Origin: DASPXY01 sp038227745
GTDB taxonomy: Bacteria; Planctomycetota; Planctomycetia; Gemmatales; Gemmataceae
Length of the DNA stretch: 17,380 nt
Reading direction: 5' to 3'
Assembly: GCA_038227745.1 (NCBI GenBank)
Contig: JBBRPS010000104.1
Span: 1 to 17,380 of the forward strand
The translations under genes were made by a program, and so were the position numbers. Below are positions 16,621-17,380 of the stretch, piece by piece; the stretch's first letter is position 1; the number at the start of each line of letters is the position of its first letter. The notes beneath the pieces are model-generated. The model was not told the DNA's origin and made no database searches. It was given only the letters and a program-made list of their open reading frames with translations.

Positions 16621-17334
16621 TCATAACGCCGTCCGCGGGTCGTGCTGCTGGCGCCACGTGTCGAACAGCAGCACGTCCATGCGCAGGTCGTTCGCGTTCT
16701 GGAACTCTGGGTTGACCTCGCTCACGATCAGCCCGTCGAACTGGATCTCGGCGAGGTACGACAGGACCTCAAAGACCAGCGCGCGCGCGCAGTACATCGG
16801 TCGGTGTTCGTCGTAGCCGGGGACGTAGCCCGGCAGATGGACGTGCCGCAGTTTGCCGGCGAAGCGCGTGACGAGGCCGCGCACCTCCTCCAGCAGGCGG
16901 ACGAACGGCGCGTCGTGCAGGGTGTATTTCCAGACGTGCTCCACGTCGAGTGCCAGCCCTGGGCTGTTCTCCGCCCAGCGCGTGAGGCGCTCCGGGTCGA
17001 GCTTGTGGTTCTCGACCGCCAGTCGCATTTCCGGGGCCAGCCGCAGCAGGGCCTCGCCGTGGCGGTCGAGCATCGGCTGGTGGATGACCATGCTGCGGCA
17101 GCCGAGCGCCCGGTAGAGGGCGACGGCCTCCTCCAGCGTGCGGTCCGGTTGCTCCAGGCGGTTGGGGAAGTGCAGGGCGTACTCGAACGGATAGTGCCGG
17201 GCCAGCGCCGCGATGGCTTCCCAGTCCGCCAGGACCGCCGCGTCCAGCCAGATTTCGGCGCAGCGGAAGCCGGCGCAGTGGGCCAGCTCGAACGCGGGCT
17301 GACGCGGGGCGAACTTGGTGGCCAGTTTGAGCAT
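16621..17334 (-). CDS. Sugar phosphate isomerase/epimerase-type TIM-barrel protein
   Basis: The 237-residue protein fits the xylose isomerase-like TIM barrel family (AP_endonuc_2, PF01261). Probable metal and substrate ligands sit at strand ends as expected: His55 in YALHFPNR, His85 in MVIHQPML, Glu108 in LAVENHKL, Asp130 and His133 in LALDVEHVWKY, His166 in LRHVHLPGY and Glu206 in LIVSEVNPE. It is at the short end for the family (often 250-300), lacking longer loops, but strands and acidic ligands appear complete. The start is supported by GGAGG five bases upstream. The exact sugar substrate, or an alternative role such as endonuclease IV-like repair, cannot be decided from sequence, though isomerase/epimerase is more likely. 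It appears monocistronic within the window: a distant intrinsic terminator follows, and a shared 24-base element precedes it. Confidence 0.85.
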   Translation of the reverse strand: MLKLATKFAPRQPAFELAHCAGFRCAEIWLDAAVLADWEAIAALARHYPFEYALHFPNRLEQPDRTLEEAVALYRALGCRSMVIHQPMLDRHGEALLRLAPEMRLAVENHKLDPERLTRWAENSPGLALDVEHVWKYTLHDAPFVRLLEEVRGLVTRFAGKLRHVHLPGYVPGYDEHRPMYCARALVFEVLSYLAEIQFDGLIVSEVNPEFQNANDLRMDVLLFDTWRQQHDPRTAL

Positions 17335-17350
17335 GAGGTCCTCCGGGAAC

Positions 17351-17374
17351 CCGTTTAGCCGCGAGCGGTGAGCC
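17351..17374 (-). repeat. Copy 2 of the shared upstream element, ahead of the isomerase gene
   Basis: On the minus strand this reads GGCTCACC directly followed by GCTCGCGGCTAAACGG, ending 16 bases before the isomerase ATG. The same two blocks occur ahead of msrA with 12 bases between them. It may be a promoter, operator or dispersed repeat. Confidence 0.55.
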
Positions 17375-17380
17375 AGATCC

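Overview
The window is about two-thirds G+C or more. It carries several hallmarks of Planctomycetota, most likely a Gemmataceae-type organism: very large membrane Ser/Thr kinases with long TPR-type C-terminal halves, an ECF sigma factor translationally coupled to such a kinase, sparse canonical promoters and long genes. This assignment is inferred from gene families and style; no rRNA or other marker gene is present.

Left (1-3912): the 3' part of a plus-strand kinase-TPR gene whose start lies outside the window, a hairpin-rich spacer, and one small plus-strand gene of unknown function. Middle (3913-10497): four minus-strand genes in a row. In transcription order they are an ECF sigma factor, a second giant kinase (ATGA stop/start overlap with the sigma gene), a cytochrome P450 and a SAM-dependent methyltransferase. 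This looks like a signalling module feeding two small-molecule-modifying enzymes. The methyltransferase reading frame continues upstream of its first ATG to an ATA codon that sits exactly where a Shine-Dalgarno sequence would place a start. The spacer upstream of the sigma gene holds three perfect palindromes.

Centre-right (10760-13141): a decayed PAS-domain remnant, a complete msrA on the plus strand, and a minus-strand toxin-antitoxin-like island. The island holds an unstable-antitoxin-family gene, a 20-codon remnant in the place of its RelE/ParE toxin, a DUF433 antitoxin-like gene, and a putative PD-(D/E)XK nuclease resembling a family I remember from cyanobacteria.

Right (13304-17380): a long minus-strand gene fusing a PlsC-type acyltransferase, an acyl-carrier domain and an acyl-CoA/acyl-ACP synthetase-type adenylation domain. 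A 656-base spacer follows, with a strong minus-strand terminator, a 27-bp-arm inverted repeat, a tandem G-rich repeat and a 9-bp tandem repeat. Last comes a sugar phosphate isomerase/epimerase-type TIM barrel gene. A 16-bp sequence plus an 8-bp block is shared by the upstream regions of msrA and the isomerase gene, in the same orientation relative to both genes.

The most distinctive content is the sigma-kinase-P450-methyltransferase run, the three-domain lipid enzyme, the rearranged toxin-antitoxin island and the shared upstream element. I saw no CRISPR array, tRNA, rRNA, transposase or phage gene.
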